A stretch of 33,488 nt of DNA from Treponema sp. (GTDB lineage: Bacteria > Spirochaetota > Spirochaetia > Treponematales > Treponemataceae): NCBI GenBank assembly GCA_016282455.1, contig JAEEKM010000075.1:1-33488 (forward strand), read 5' to 3'. Below the pieces are notes generated by a model, which saw only the letters and a list, made by a program, of their open reading frames with translations, was not told where the DNA came from and made no database searches. The translations under genes and the position numbers were made by a program. This document shows positions 25,182-33,488 of this stretch, piece after piece (position 1 is the first letter of the stretch; the number at the start of each line of letters is the position of its first letter).

Positions 25182-25821
25182 GACGCAGCCTCCTTTCTGC
25201 AAAAGAACTTAATAGTGAAACGGGAAGAAGAAGCACAAAATATGAGAGGGCAAGGAGAACAAGGGCTTCGTCGGTTTTGTAATAAAGGCCGATTAGATCT
25301 TTTGCAACATACATGAGGTCTGCAACGGCTACAATACTGAAGACACTTGTTTCTTTTATGAGGAACATGATGTTTGCACAAAAGCCAGGAACGGAAACAC
25401 TTATTGCCTGTGGTAAAATAACGTAGCGCATTATTTGTCTTTTTGTAAGCCCCAGGCATTCACCGCTTTCTATCTGAACATGACTTACGGTTTCAAGGGC
25501 ACTGCGGAAGGTTTCTTCCATGTAACTTCCGCCAAGAAAGGTGAGGCCAATGATGCAGCAGGAAAGGGAACTGAGTTTTATGCCCAGGTTTGGTAAAGCA
25601 AAGTATAAAAAGAAGAGCTGAATCATTAAAGGGGTGTTGCGGGAAAGTTCAATGTAAAAAAGGGTAATCTGCTTTAGGACTGGAATTTTATAATAGCGTA
25701 TGAGGGCACAGATTAGCCCTGTTGCAAAGGAAAGGAGAATGCCGGTTACTGCTATGCGAAGAGTAAGCCATGCCGCCTGGGTGTAAAGGGGAATGACCTG
25801 CTTGATGAATTCAAAGTCCAT
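25162..25821 (-). CDS. Polar amino-acid ABC transporter permease
   Basis: IELSRNTPLMIQLFFLYFALP, ESGECLGLTKRQIMRYVILPQAISVSVPGFCAN. Overlaps the downstream permease by about 20 nt. Confidence 0.92.
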   Translation of the reverse strand: MDFEFIKQVIPLYTQAAWLTLRIAVTGILLSFATGLICALIRYYKIPVLKQITLFYIELSRNTPLMIQLFFLYFALPNLGIKLSSLSCCIIGLTFLGGSYMEETFRSALETVSHVQIESGECLGLTKRQIMRYVILPQAISVSVPGFCANIMFLIKETSVFSIVAVADLMYVAKDLIGLYYKTDEALVLLALSYFVLLLPVSLLSSFAERRLRHAQFGS

Positions 25822-25827
25822 AAATAC

Positions 25828-25868
25828 GCCTGATTTTTAATCCCTAGTAAAGTAATAGAAAATCAGGC
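25828..25868. promoter_or_regulatory. Perfect 10-bp inverted repeat in the promoter/leader of the amino-acid ABC operon
   Basis: GCCTGATTTT (25828-25837) and AAAATCAGGC (25859-25868); minus-strand TTGACA at 25877-25872 directly upstream. Confidence 0.65.
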
Positions 25869-25877
25869 TTATGTCAA

Positions 25878-26888
25878 TTATTTCTTTTGCTGAGAATTGT
25901 CTACTGAGGCTTTGTGTTTACTCCAGAAGTAAGTTCCTACAATCATGCCTATGCCGCCAAGAATCATGAGGAAACAGAGAATCTGGCCTGTACTGATGTT
26001 CAGGAGGGAAGTGTTCATGTAAATGGCTTCGCTTCCGTCGTGGCTTATGCGGTAACCTAAGTCTGCGTCCGGTTCACGGAAGTATTCTATTACAAAGCGG
26101 ACAAGTCCATAGCCCAGGGTGTAGCAGCCTGCAAGAAAACCGTCGTGGGGCTTGTGTTTTCTAAGATTCCACATTACCACCCAAAGGAAAAGTCCTTCAA
26201 ACAAGGCTTCGTAAAGCTGACTGGGGTGGCGGGGAAGGTTAACAAAACGCTGCCCCTGCTGGATTACGATACCGCATTTTTCGGCAAACTCCTGTACCCA
26301 GGGTAAACTTGCAGAGAAGCGTTCTGCACGTGGAAAAACCATGCCCCAGGGCATTGTGGTTATTCTTCCAAAAAGCTCTCCGTTCATGAAGTTACCGATT
26401 CTACCGAAGGTGTAGCCCAGAGGTATTGCAACAACCATTGCGTCTATCCATTTCCAGACCGGCTGTTTGTGCCAGAGACACCAGACAATCATGCCTAAAA
26501 GACCGCCGATAAATCCGCCGTGGTAACTCATGCCTGCAAGACCGGTGAACTGTTTTGTTACAGTGTCAAAAGGCCAGAAGATGAGCCAGGGTTTTTTCCA
26601 GTAGAGTCCGCTTGTGTCGTAAACCAGTGTGCTGAAGATGCGTGCCCCTAAAAGCAGGAAGATGATTCCGCAGGCAATAAAACTAAAGATGTCGTCTTCG
26701 CTTGCCTTATAATCCCCGTGGTCAAGGGCACCTTCCCTCTGCTGTTTACGGAGAACAAGAAAGGCAGTTGCAAAAGCAAATATGTACATGAGGCCATACC
26801 AGCGTACAAGACCAAGGACCGGTATGCCGGGGAAAATTTCCGGATGAATCCATGAAGGATAGTTTATGAAAAGAAGTGAAGAAAACAT
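25878..26888 (-). CDS. lgt: Prolipoprotein diacylglyceryl transferase
   Basis: VRWYGLMYIFAF, GYTFGRIGNFMNGELFGRITTMPWG, RHPSQLYEALFEG, GLVRFVIEYFREPD. Confidence 0.96.
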   Translation of the reverse strand: MFSSLLFINYPSWIHPEIFPGIPVLGLVRWYGLMYIFAFATAFLVLRKQQREGALDHGDYKASEDDIFSFIACGIIFLLLGARIFSTLVYDTSGLYWKKPWLIFWPFDTVTKQFTGLAGMSYHGGFIGGLLGMIVWCLWHKQPVWKWIDAMVVAIPLGYTFGRIGNFMNGELFGRITTMPWGMVFPRAERFSASLPWVQEFAEKCGIVIQQGQRFVNLPRHPSQLYEALFEGLFLWVVMWNLRKHKPHDGFLAGCYTLGYGLVRFVIEYFREPDADLGYRISHDGSEAIYMNTSLLNISTGQILCFLMILGGIGMIVGTYFWSKHKASVDNSQQKK

Positions 26889-26901
26889 TTATGTTACCTC
26901 G

Positions 26902-28047
26902 TTAAACTTTAAAGCCCTTTGCTGCCGCTTCCAGGAGTTTTTTCTTGAGCAGGTTGTTTTCGTTCCTCAGCTGGGTAATCTCATACTGCTGCTGTTTAAG
27001 GACTTCTGCAAGTTCCCCTGTAGTAAGTGCTCCGCTTCCGGCAAGTTCTTCCACATACATCATTTTCTGTGAGAAATCGTCAGTGGCTTCTTCTGCTGCA
27101 ATTTCAAAAGAAGTGTCCGCTGCCTTTGTCATGTCGTAGTCATCATCAAAGGTAAGGGTTTCTGACTGCATGATTTTTTCTGCAATGCGGTATATGGCCT
27201 GGGAGATAATGGACTGAGGTTTGTAAATGACAACAGGAAGTCTTGAAGAAAGTGCCTTGTCCTGCATTGAGTCACGGTAAATTACGCCCAGATGTTCTAT
27301 ATCCAGACCAAGATACTGCTGGCAGGAGTGGCGGATCTTTGCGGCTTTTTCTGCATCCTTGGGGTCATCAATCATGTTCATGACAAGACGGGGATGGAAC
27401 TCTGACATGCGCTTTTTGAAAAGAGATGTGCTTTCCGGGTCTTTTTGATCCAGGGTTTCAATCAGCTTGGGAATGTAGAGTCTCTGCAGGGAAGCAGAAT
27501 CTGTTTTTAAGGTTTCAAGATATTTGTAGGCGGGTGAGTTCTTTCTGAAAGTATTATACATCATGCGGAAGACAATGTTTTTCAGGAAGAGGTATCCGTT
27601 TAAGGTTGCAGTAACAGTAGGGGCAGTTACAACAATTCCCTGTGGAGAAAGAAGGAACATGTCCAGAATGGTAAGGTGGGTACCTGCTCCCAAATCCAGA
27701 ATGAGGTAGTCTGCGTCCAGTTTTGTAAAGTTCTTTATGAGCTCGTTTTTCTGGCTTGCCTTAAGGGATGTGAGTCCGGGAATTTCTGAGTCTCCTGCAA
27801 TGAAGGAAACATTCTCGTAGTCAGTGGGCTGTATGAGGTCTTCGAATTTACTCTGACCTGTAAGAAAAGTGCCGATTCCTGTTTTAGATGCTGGCTGACC
27901 GATGACCAGGTGCAGGTTTGATGAGCCAAGGTCTAAGTCTGCGATGATAACTTTTTTTCCAGCCTGACCCAGGGCTATGGCAAGATTTGCGCTTAAAAGG
28001 CTTTTACCAACACCGCCCTTTCCGCTGGCAATAGGGATTATTTGCAT
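26902..28047 (-). CDS. MinD/ParA-family (FlhG-like) P-loop ATPase
   Basis: PIASGKGGVGKSLLSANLAIALGQAGKKVIIADLDLGSSNLHLVIG; YLILDLGAGTHLTILDMFLLS; C-terminal coiled-coil-like tail. Confidence 0.9.
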   Translation of the reverse strand: MQIIPIASGKGGVGKSLLSANLAIALGQAGKKVIIADLDLGSSNLHLVIGQPASKTGIGTFLTGQSKFEDLIQPTDYENVSFIAGDSEIPGLTSLKASQKNELIKNFTKLDADYLILDLGAGTHLTILDMFLLSPQGIVVTAPTVTATLNGYLFLKNIVFRMMYNTFRKNSPAYKYLETLKTDSASLQRLYIPKLIETLDQKDPESTSLFKKRMSEFHPRLVMNMIDDPKDAEKAAKIRHSCQQYLGLDIEHLGVIYRDSMQDKALSSRLPVVIYKPQSIISQAIYRIAEKIMQSETLTFDDDYDMTKAADTSFEIAAEEATDDFSQKMMYVEELAGSGALTTGELAEVLKQQQYEITQLRNENNLLKKKLLEAAAKGFKV

Positions 28048-28103
28048 GAAATAATTATAGCAGAAAAAGTGCTCTTCTTCAACAGAGATTTTATGATGGA
28101 GCT

Positions 28104-29363
28104 TTATTTTACCGCAAGTGCTTTTTCCAGTTCTTTCTGGGCTGCAGCAAGTCCTTCTTCCACACTTTTGCTTTCGTTAAGGATTTCGCGCATTTCTTTT
28201 CCCAAAATGGTGTAGAAGGTGCTCCAGTTTTCCATGACAGGTCTGTAAACTCCGCCTTCCAGTGCCCTGCATACATCCCCATACTGAGGGAATCTTCTTA
28301 ATACTTCCGGGTTCTGCAGGCTTGAGTAGCGGCAGGGAACGCCCCCCTTGGGAACGGTGGATCTTTGAATTCCGGGGTTCATGAGGTAGTCCAGCAGTTT
28401 AATGGCATAGTCTTTGTTCTTTGAGTTACGGGGAATGCCAAGAGTCCAGATGCCGTAAATGTTTGCGTTGTAGACAATGCTGGTGTCCTTAACTTTACCG
28501 CTGATTGCACAGTAGTCTACGGGAGAGTTTCTTGTGGGAGAGTACCATCCCGGCCAGCCCACAGCCATGGCAGCTCTTTTTGTTGCAACTGCATCGATCA
28601 AGTCTTCTTTTTCCAGGGCAGTGCCGGTTTTGATAAGTTCTTTGTAGGCGTAGAGTGCTTCTTTAAAAGCTTTTGTGTTTACGGAAGGACGGTTATGTAC
28701 ATCTACAACCCAGCCTCCGTAAGAAAGCAGTATGGGAAGAAAATCTACAACTATGTTGTTTTCCGTGTCGCCCCTGTAAACAAAACCGTTTGTATTGTGA
28801 CCCTGAGCGTAATTGCAGATGTTCTGTATGTCTTCGAGACTTCTTATTTTATCTTCGGAATAGCCTGCTTCTGAAACAAGAAGCTTGTTGTAAAGAAGAA
28901 CAGTTACGTTGCCATAAAAGGGGGTAAGGTAAAGACCACCCTTGTAGTAGCAGATTGCAGTTGTTGCAGGAATAATGTCGTCGTCCAATTCATAACCAAG
29001 AGAGGTTAAGTTTGTAAGAACATTGTTAGAGGTGTATTCTGCCATCCAGGAACCGTCAACCATGCAGAGGTCATAGGCACCGGTTTCATTCTGGGCATCT
29101 GAAGCCACCTGTGAGTGAAGGGAATCTTCGCTTAGTTCAAGTATGTTGCAGACCACATTGTATTCTGCTTCAAAGGCGGGAAGACACTGGCGTATGACAT
29201 TGGAATAAGTACCGTTTCTTAATGCCAGGGTAAGGACTGCATTGGGTTCAACATTGGGGTTACGTTTTGCATTTTTCTGTTTGATGCAGGATGAGAAAGA
29301 AAGGGAAATAAATGTAAGAAAAAGAATCAGGGCTGTCATTGACGCTGATTTTTTATGCATCAT
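28104..29363 (-). CDS. Extracellular sugar-binding lipoprotein (SBP family 1)
   Basis: Lipobox FSSC; GAYDLCMVDGSWMAEYTSNNVLTNLT, AMAVGWPGWYS, KDYAIKLLDYLMNPGIQ. Confidence 0.88.
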   Translation of the reverse strand: MMHKKSASMTALILFLTFISLSFSSCIKQKNAKRNPNVEPNAVLTLALRNGTYSNVIRQCLPAFEAEYNVVCNILELSEDSLHSQVASDAQNETGAYDLCMVDGSWMAEYTSNNVLTNLTSLGYELDDDIIPATTAICYYKGGLYLTPFYGNVTVLLYNKLLVSEAGYSEDKIRSLEDIQNICNYAQGHNTNGFVYRGDTENNIVVDFLPILLSYGGWVVDVHNRPSVNTKAFKEALYAYKELIKTGTALEKEDLIDAVATKRAAMAVGWPGWYSPTRNSPVDYCAISGKVKDTSIVYNANIYGIWTLGIPRNSKNKDYAIKLLDYLMNPGIQRSTVPKGGVPCRYSSLQNPEVLRRFPQYGDVCRALEGGVYRPVMENWSTFYTILGKEMREILNESKSVEEGLAAAQKELEKALAVK

Positions 29364-29555
29364 AAAACTCCAAACCGTTAAGTTTATTTTTTTATTATAC
29401 TACATATTAGCCATAAAAGCAAAGTGTCAGTGAACCCCAGTTCCATTACGGCGTACTTTTCATATTAATGACATTATGCGAAAAAAACTTTTTGTAATTT
29501 CATATGGAAATGATAAGAAATTCATGTTATTATTTGTAGGGGAGAATATTTTTAT

Positions 29556-30764
29556 ATGAATTATGCTGGTGTCGGCCTCATTGCCCTTTTAGTCCACATT
29601 ATCATCAACTTTGATGTAATGTTAAAAAACAGTGGTAAAACAGAATCAAAGTCCCATCACATATACAAAACCTTCCTTTGGTGTGTTTTTGTATATTACA
29701 TATTCGATATTCTCTGGGGCTTTATCTACGACATAAAAATTCCTCTCCTGTCTTTTATCTGGACTGAACTTTATTTTATTTCTGTTGCAGCCGCAGTATT
29801 TTTCTGGACAAGATTCGTCATTATCTACATTAACAGGGAAAGCTTTTTTACAAATATCATTAAGTTTGCGGGAGTTATTTTTCTTATAGGAGAGTCCGCA
29901 ATCCTCATAATGAATATTTTTAAGCCAGTCATGTTTCGTTTTAATGAAGACGGAACATATATTACGGAAAAAGCCAGAACCATTACCATGTATGCACAGA
30001 TTCTGCTTTTTCTTTCCACTTCTGTCTGTATGCCCATTGTGGCCGCTAAAGCACGGGGTAAAATAAGACGACGTTACATAACAATAGCCTGGTTTGGAAT
30101 CTCAATGACGGTTTTTGTAGTTCTTGCAACTGCTTTTCCAATCCTTCCTTTTTATTCTTTGGGCTATCTGTTTGGTACCTGCCTCATACATACTTTTGTT
30201 GTTGAAGACGAAAAAGAAGCCCGCCGGGAAGAACTTGAACAGCTGCTTAAGGTAGAAGAAATACAGGCTCAGGAACTTGGTTCTGCAAGACTCATGGCAT
30301 ATACCGACCCCCTTACCGGAGTAAAAAGCAAAAACGCCTATCAGGAAGATATTCTTGGAATCAACAGACGGATTGAAGACGGAATTTTAAAAAACTTTGG
30401 AATTGTGGTCTGTGATATAAACGGGCTAAAACTTACAAATGATACGCTGGGTCACGAAGAAGGAGACAGGCTCATAAAAAGTGCCGGCAAATTAATCTGC
30501 CATACTTTTATTCACAGTCCGGTTTATCGTATTGGCGGCGATGAGTTTGTAGTTTTTCTTCATGGCGAAGATTATGCAATCAGAATGGAACTGATGAAAG
30601 ACTTTAACAGGCAGGTAGAAACAAATGCCGGAGACGGAAAAGTGGTTGTTGCCTGCGGAATGTCAGAATATCTTCCCGGTGCAGACGAAAACTTTGGTTC
30701 ACTTTTCAGCCGTGCCGACAGAAAAATGTATGAGCGCAAAAAACAGCTCAAGGCCATGAAATAA
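29556..30764 (+). CDS. Membrane-bound GGDEF diguanylate cyclase
   Basis: Several TM helices in the N-terminal half, then AYTDPLTGVKSKNAYQED, CDINGLKLTNDTLGHEEGDRLI, VYRIGGDEFVVFL. No RxxD I-site five residues before GGDEF. Confidence 0.93.
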   Translation: MNYAGVGLIALLVHIIINFDVMLKNSGKTESKSHHIYKTFLWCVFVYYIFDILWGFIYDIKIPLLSFIWTELYFISVAAAVFFWTRFVIIYINRESFFTNIIKFAGVIFLIGESAILIMNIFKPVMFRFNEDGTYITEKARTITMYAQILLFLSTSVCMPIVAAKARGKIRRRYITIAWFGISMTVFVVLATAFPILPFYSLGYLFGTCLIHTFVVEDEKEARREELEQLLKVEEIQAQELGSARLMAYTDPLTGVKSKNAYQEDILGINRRIEDGILKNFGIVVCDINGLKLTNDTLGHEEGDRLIKSAGKLICHTFIHSPVYRIGGDEFVVFLHGEDYAIRMELMKDFNRQVETNAGDGKVVVACGMSEYLPGADENFGSLFSRADRKMYERKKQLKAMK

Positions 30765-30817
30765 AAGCCTCTTTAAAACTTATAGACAAGTTTTTTCAGG
30801 TATCTTATATTAAAAGC

Positions 30818-31147
30818 ATGAACACAACTTTTGTACTTGGAGTGGGAATAATTTTTATTGTTGTGGCAGTTATTTTTTCTGCCATAGCATTTTTTCTCAG
30901 CCTCCCTTCCTCTGTGGAAAAAGCAGCAATCAGCAGGCCGGCAGGAATAATTTTCTATGTAATAGGCGCACTGACTTTTGTAATTGGAATCCTTACACTC
31001 ATGTTCAGAAAGGAAATGACCCGTAACCTCATGGAAGGATTTGCCCTTGTTTATCTTGTGGTGATAACAATTCTCTTTGCAATGTTTACGGCACTTGTAG
31101 GAAAAAAGAATGGAAAAGAAAATGAAAGAGACTCTGCATCACGTTAA
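30818..31147 (+). CDS. Small three-TM membrane protein of unknown function
   Basis: 109-aa ORF with three hydrophobic segments; overlaps the start of the following rlu gene. Confidence 0.65.
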   Translation: MNTTFVLGVGIIFIVVAVIFSAIAFFLSLPSSVEKAAISRPAGIIFYVIGALTFVIGILTLMFRKEMTRNLMEGFALVYLVVITILFAMFTALVGKKNGKENERDSASR

Positions 31148-32057
31148 GGCAAGCACCCTTTACAAGCGGGAACACAAGGAAGATTACGGCAGGGAAAAAA
31201 TAGAGATTCTTTATGAAGATGATGACCTTGTGGTAATCCTAAAACCCACAGGACTACTTTCCGTGCCATACCCTGGAAGCAAAAGCCGTACTGCATTAGA
31301 CCTGCTGGAAAAAATTCTGCGGGGCAGGGGAGAGTTGAGTAAAAGCCACAAACCCCTTACGGTACACAGACTTGACCGGGACACAAGCGGTGTCATGATG
31401 TTTGCCTTAAACGAAGCGACTCAAAAAAAAGTGATGGACAGCTGGCACAAAATGGTAACCGAAAGACTATACCGTGCAGTTGCAGAAAACCCAAAAAAGA
31501 ACAGAGGGCATGGAAAAAACTTTGACCCCCTTCCAGATTTTGGAATGATAGATGACCCTCTTGCACAAAATGCCTGTCACGTAGGTTATGTTCCCCAGAA
31601 AAAAGATGAACATACAAAAACTGTTGTTGCCCGCACCCACTATAGGGTTGTAGAAAGAGGAAGCACACACACTCTTTTTGAACTCTCACTTGATACAGGA
31701 AGAAAAAACCAGATTCGCGCCCATCTTGCTTCCAAAGGCTATCCTCTTGCAGGCGACGAAAACTACCGGGCAAACACAGATCCCTTCCACCGCCTTATGC
31801 TTCATGCCCGCACACTGGATTTTATTCACCCGACTACGGGAAAGAAAATGCACTTTGAAGTTCCTGAACCGGAAGAATGGCTTTCTTATGTAAAAAAAGG
31901 GGACCCGCATCCGGAAGAACCTGTGTGGAAAAAAGAAAGGTTAACAGAAAGACGTTCTGAAGAAAAATTTCCTTCTGTAAAAACAAAACCCCTCTCCAGA
32001 AAAGCGGAAAGGGGCATGGACTTTATTGCAAGGGGTAAGAGCCGGAGTGGAAAGTAG
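31110..32057 (+). CDS. RluA-family pseudouridine synthase
   Basis: LTVHRLDRDTSGVMMFALN motif; LFELSLDTGRKNQIRAHLASKGYPLAGDENY; LMLHARTLDFIHPTTGK. Start could be 31110 or the ATG at 31122. Confidence 0.93.
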   Translation: MEKKMKETLHHVKASTLYKREHKEDYGREKIEILYEDDDLVVILKPTGLLSVPYPGSKSRTALDLLEKILRGRGELSKSHKPLTVHRLDRDTSGVMMFALNEATQKKVMDSWHKMVTERLYRAVAENPKKNRGHGKNFDPLPDFGMIDDPLAQNACHVGYVPQKKDEHTKTVVARTHYRVVERGSTHTLFELSLDTGRKNQIRAHLASKGYPLAGDENYRANTDPFHRLMLHARTLDFIHPTTGKKMHFEVPEPEEWLSYVKKGDPHPEEPVWKKERLTERRSEEKFPSVKTKPLSRKAERGMDFIARGKSRSGK

Positions 32058-32063
32058 GAATCT

Positions 32064-33488
32064 TTACCTTTCCAAAGCGGGAGTCCAGTATTCCTGGTTG
32101 TAGATGTCTGTAAAGCGGTAGGTAATTTTTATTTTGCCTCGTCCCACATCTACGTTGGAAAGTTCAAGTTTGTCTCCCACAACAAGACTTTCTCCCAGAT
32201 AGTAGCTGTCCTTGTATTCACCTGAATAAGTGTAGTAGTCGCAGAGGAAGTCCAGTTTGTCGCCTTTTTTGAGGCTGGTCATGTTCTTTGCAACAGTGTT
32301 TGTTGTTCCTTCGTTGTACTCATACTGGGCACCGGTAATGTAGCCGTAAGGGTTTGCGTTGTCAAAGGCTACCCAGAGGTTTACTTTTGTTCCGTTCAGC
32401 ATGGCAGGTATGCGGCCGCTTATGGTGTAGTTGTCACCAATTTCACTTGTGTCTGTGTGGTAGTAGGCAACAGGATGTCCGTTTATGGCAAGCCAGGTTC
32501 GGTCTGTATCTGCAATAAGGGAACCGTCTTCCGTCCAGTCGTAAATGTTGTCTAAGCCAAGATCAATGTAGCCTTCTCCGTCATCGTAGAAAAGATTCAT
32601 GTCCAGTGCGTGAACAAGAGCCCACTGGTCTTTTGAAAGAGAAAGGGTTGCTTTGCCGTCTGTGTATTCCTTCCATCTGAGGGAAGCTGCATCAAAGTGA
32701 TTTAAGGAAATAAAGGAGGCTGCCTCTTCCTGGGAAAGAGGGCTTGTCTTCATAAAGTTAATGTTCTTTCCGCTAAGGCCAGAAATGAGTCCGCTTCCTG
32801 CACTTGAGAGGAAGGAACCTAAAAGCTGGCTTACCATGTCTGAACTGGAAGAAGAGCCTGCACCTGCTCCAAGCATTCCTAAAAGTGAACTTACGGGAGA
32901 AGCACTTCCACCGGATGCAACCTGACCGCTCACTTCCATGCTGGCAAAGGCACGAATGGCTTCTGCGTAGTCATCATCCATTCCGATTGCTTCGTAAGTG
33001 CTGCATGCATCGTCTACATAAGAAGCCCTCTGGTAAGGGAAGTAGATGGAAACTCCGTAAGCATTTGTCATGTTGCTTGAAGTGCGGTTGTACTTTACGG
33101 CTGACTGTAAGGCTTTTGCAAGTTTTGTTCCTTCGCTGTTACCCACATTTTTTGCAAGGTCTACAAGATCCACCTGGTCAATTCTGGAACTTGAAGCAAA
33201 CTCGCGGGAAGTGTAACGGGCATCAGAAACCGTCTTATAATCCTTATTGGAAATCATGCGGCTGATTGATTTTGAGAATGAAGAAAGATTCTCTGGAATT
33301 GTATTTGCAAATTCAGCAAGGTCAATTACAGAAAGTGTTGCCTTTTGTCCGCGGCACTGCTGGGCACAGGTAGAAACAAAATCGTCTACAATATTTTTTC
33401 CAATCTCCAGTGTGGGCATGGAAGTGTTTGCTCCGAACTTTGTAAGCCAGTCTGTGTAGTACCAGCCGATTCCCGGTTCAGTTTCTTC
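32064..33488 (-). CDS. C11 (clostripain-like) cysteine peptidase, N-terminus beyond window
   Basis: Frame stays open to the right edge (EETEPGIGWYYTDWLTKFGANTSMPTLEIGKNIVDDFV...). Clostripain-like segments GWYYTDWL and AYGVSIYFP. Confidence 0.82.
   Translation of the reverse strand, partial: EETEPGIGWYYTDWLTKFGANTSMPTLEIGKNIVDDFVSTCAQQCRGQKATLSVIDLAEFANTIPENLSSFSKSISRMISNKDYKTVSDARYTSREFASSSRIDQVDLVDLAKNVGNSEGTKLAKALQSAVKYNRTSSNMTNAYGVSIYFPYQRASYVDDACSTYEAIGMDDDYAEAIRAFASMEVSGQVASGGSASPVSSLLGMLGAGAGSSSSSDMVSQLLGSFLSSAGSGLISGLSGKNINFMKTSPLSQEEAASFISLNHFDAASLRWKEYTDGKATLSLSKDQWALVHALDMNLFYDDGEGYIDLGLDNIYDWTEDGSLIADTDRTWLAINGHPVAYYHTDTSEIGDNYTISGRIPAMLNGTKVNLWVAFDNANPYGYITGAQYEYNEGTTNTVAKNMTSLKKGDKLDFLCDYYTYSGEYKDSYYLGESLVVGDKLELSNVDVGRGKIKITYRFTDIYNQEYWTPALER

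Noticed and set aside
1-33488. CRISPR arrays, tRNA or rRNA genes, intact IS elements or prophage
   Set aside because: No regularly spaced repeats, cloverleaf-like segments, transposase, integrase or phage structural genes were recognised by eye.

Overview
The window looks like a spirochaete (probably Treponema) chromosome; this assignment is inferred from gene content and style, not from a search. Most of it is ordinary: a partial amidase, a VUT/YhhQ-type transporter, an OppA-like lipoprotein followed by a Cache-type MCP, a UvrD/PcrA helicase, two tandem EEP-family paralogs, a MarR regulator, a one-polypeptide ECF A-A-T transporter, gdhA, a secreted carboxylesterase, a polar amino-acid ABC transporter, lgt, a MinD/ParA-like ATPase, an orphan sugar-binding lipoprotein, a GGDEF protein, an RluA-type pseudouridine synthase and a partial C11 (clostripain-like) peptidase. 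The main candidate for an undescribed system is a compact four-gene minus-strand operon at about 16871-22670. It encodes an XRE regulator, an HsdM-like protein fused to one HsdS-type target-recognition domain, a classic-AAA ATPase with a long N-terminal region, and a Lon-like AAA+ ATPase without a protease domain. The HsdM-like part has lost its SAM-binding and NPPF catalytic motifs. A TTGACA-N17-TATATT promoter drives the operon and is flanked by two perfect 15-bp inverted operator-like sites. No nuclease or helicase gene is present, so it is not a standard restriction-modification or BREX locus. A second cluster of observations concerns gdhA: a 60-nt near-duplicate of its 3' end that keeps a synonymous A-Q-G-L-V-stop, and a sharp GAG-to-GAA codon switch inside the gene, together suggesting collapse or recombination of two gdhA copies. 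Other intergenic structures worth checking are at 1867-2236, 22691-22770, 25828-25868 and the marR operator.
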